From contig CAIIXF020000007.1 in the NCBI GenBank assembly GCA_903813345.2, forward strand, positions 29,437,564 to 29,501,563: a stretch of DNA of 64,000 nt, written 5' to 3'. This DNA is from Owenia fusiformis (lineage: Eukaryota; Annelida; Polychaeta; Sabellida; Oweniidae). The notes beneath the pieces are model-generated. The model did not search any database and had not been told where the DNA came from. It saw only the letters and a program-made list of their open reading frames with translations. Both the position numbers and the translations under genes were made by a program. The number at the start of each line of letters is the position of its first letter. Positions within the stretch are counted from its first letter, which is position 1. Positions 63,726-64,000 of the stretch are shown here, piece by piece.

Positions 63726-64000
63726 AGGGACATAACTGCTAAGTATATCCCAGACCTTAAGAAATCTGTCACTCCAAATAAGTCTTTTATCATAACTCTG
63801 CACAAAACTCCATTGCAATGTCTATATATGGTAAAAGCACCTGACAAATGCCATGGCAATTATTAAAAAATGAGAATAAATAAACCATTTCTATAAAATT
63901 AAGTTCTATAATAAACAAAGGCGAGATTAACTGATTAAGTACATCCATACTGATACAAAAGAGGTTTTTGCATAACGTTTTTTTGCCTCACATATCTCTG

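Larger units (their letters stand above)
60739..64000. other. Intergenic, repeats only
   Basis: After the CBM14 gene 3' UTR no exon was recognised. The region contains an inverted-repeat element at 62145-62311, a long foldback element at 62745-63352 and an inverted repeat near 63645-63730. Confidence 0.5.

Overview
This is a window of animal nuclear DNA: AT-rich, with genes split into many short exons that have canonical GT/AG splice sites, long introns full of small inverted-repeat elements and microsatellites, and no bacterial-style operons. Two secreted genes with silk-like or matrix-like repeats, the gtccgtccg-type interspersed repeats and the divergence of the conserved genes suggest a lophotrochozoan such as a mollusc or brachiopod. 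That placement is inference; no marker gene proves it.

Layout, left to right. (1) 2.0-4.0 kb, minus strand: a two-exon gene for a secreted Tyr/Gly/Gln/Asn-rich repetitive protein ending in a six-cysteine module. (2) 6.1-13.5 kb, minus strand: the 3' part of a receptor tyrosine kinase gene, with eight phase-compatible exons covering a small cysteine-rich module, a Ser/Thr/Asn-rich stalk, a transmembrane helix and a complete Trk/ROR/MuSK-type kinase domain. Its 5' exons were not securely found. (3) 17.5-19.8 kb, plus strand: a two-exon gene of unrecognised family behind a cluster of CRE/ATF sites. Its reading frame is interrupted by one in-frame TGA, and the distal part carries a PP1-docking motif resembling the PPP1R15 (GADD34/CReP) core. 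(4) 19.8-30.2 kb: no recognisable gene; dispersed repeats and foldback elements. (5) 30.2-35.8 kb, minus strand: cyclin Y (CCNY), seven coding exons; the short last exon was not found. (6) 37.7-55.6 kb, plus strand: a complete USP37-type deubiquitinase in 21 coding exons (1000 codons, all phases consistent), head to head with CCNY about 1.9 kb away. (7) 57.2-60.7 kb, plus strand: a four-exon secreted protein with one CBM14-like module at each end and a long Asn-Gln-Val-Trp-Gln repeat between them. (8) 60.7-64 kb: repeats only.

Functional themes. CCNY (a membrane-anchored cyclin, partner of CDK14/16-class kinases) and USP37 (a cell-cycle deubiquitinase, here with a KEN box and UIMs) are divergent neighbours. 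The two secreted genes share one design: signal peptide, low-complexity repeat, six-cysteine module. This would fit an extracellular matrix such as shell, cuticle or adhesive. The clearest structural oddities are a tandem triplication of the 5' part of the USP37 His-box exon, a partial duplication of USP37 exon 5, a roughly nine-copy tRNA-like tandem array inside the kinase gene, and many MITE-like inverted-repeat elements in introns. Exon joins were worked out by hand from splice motifs and phases; no transcript data were available.
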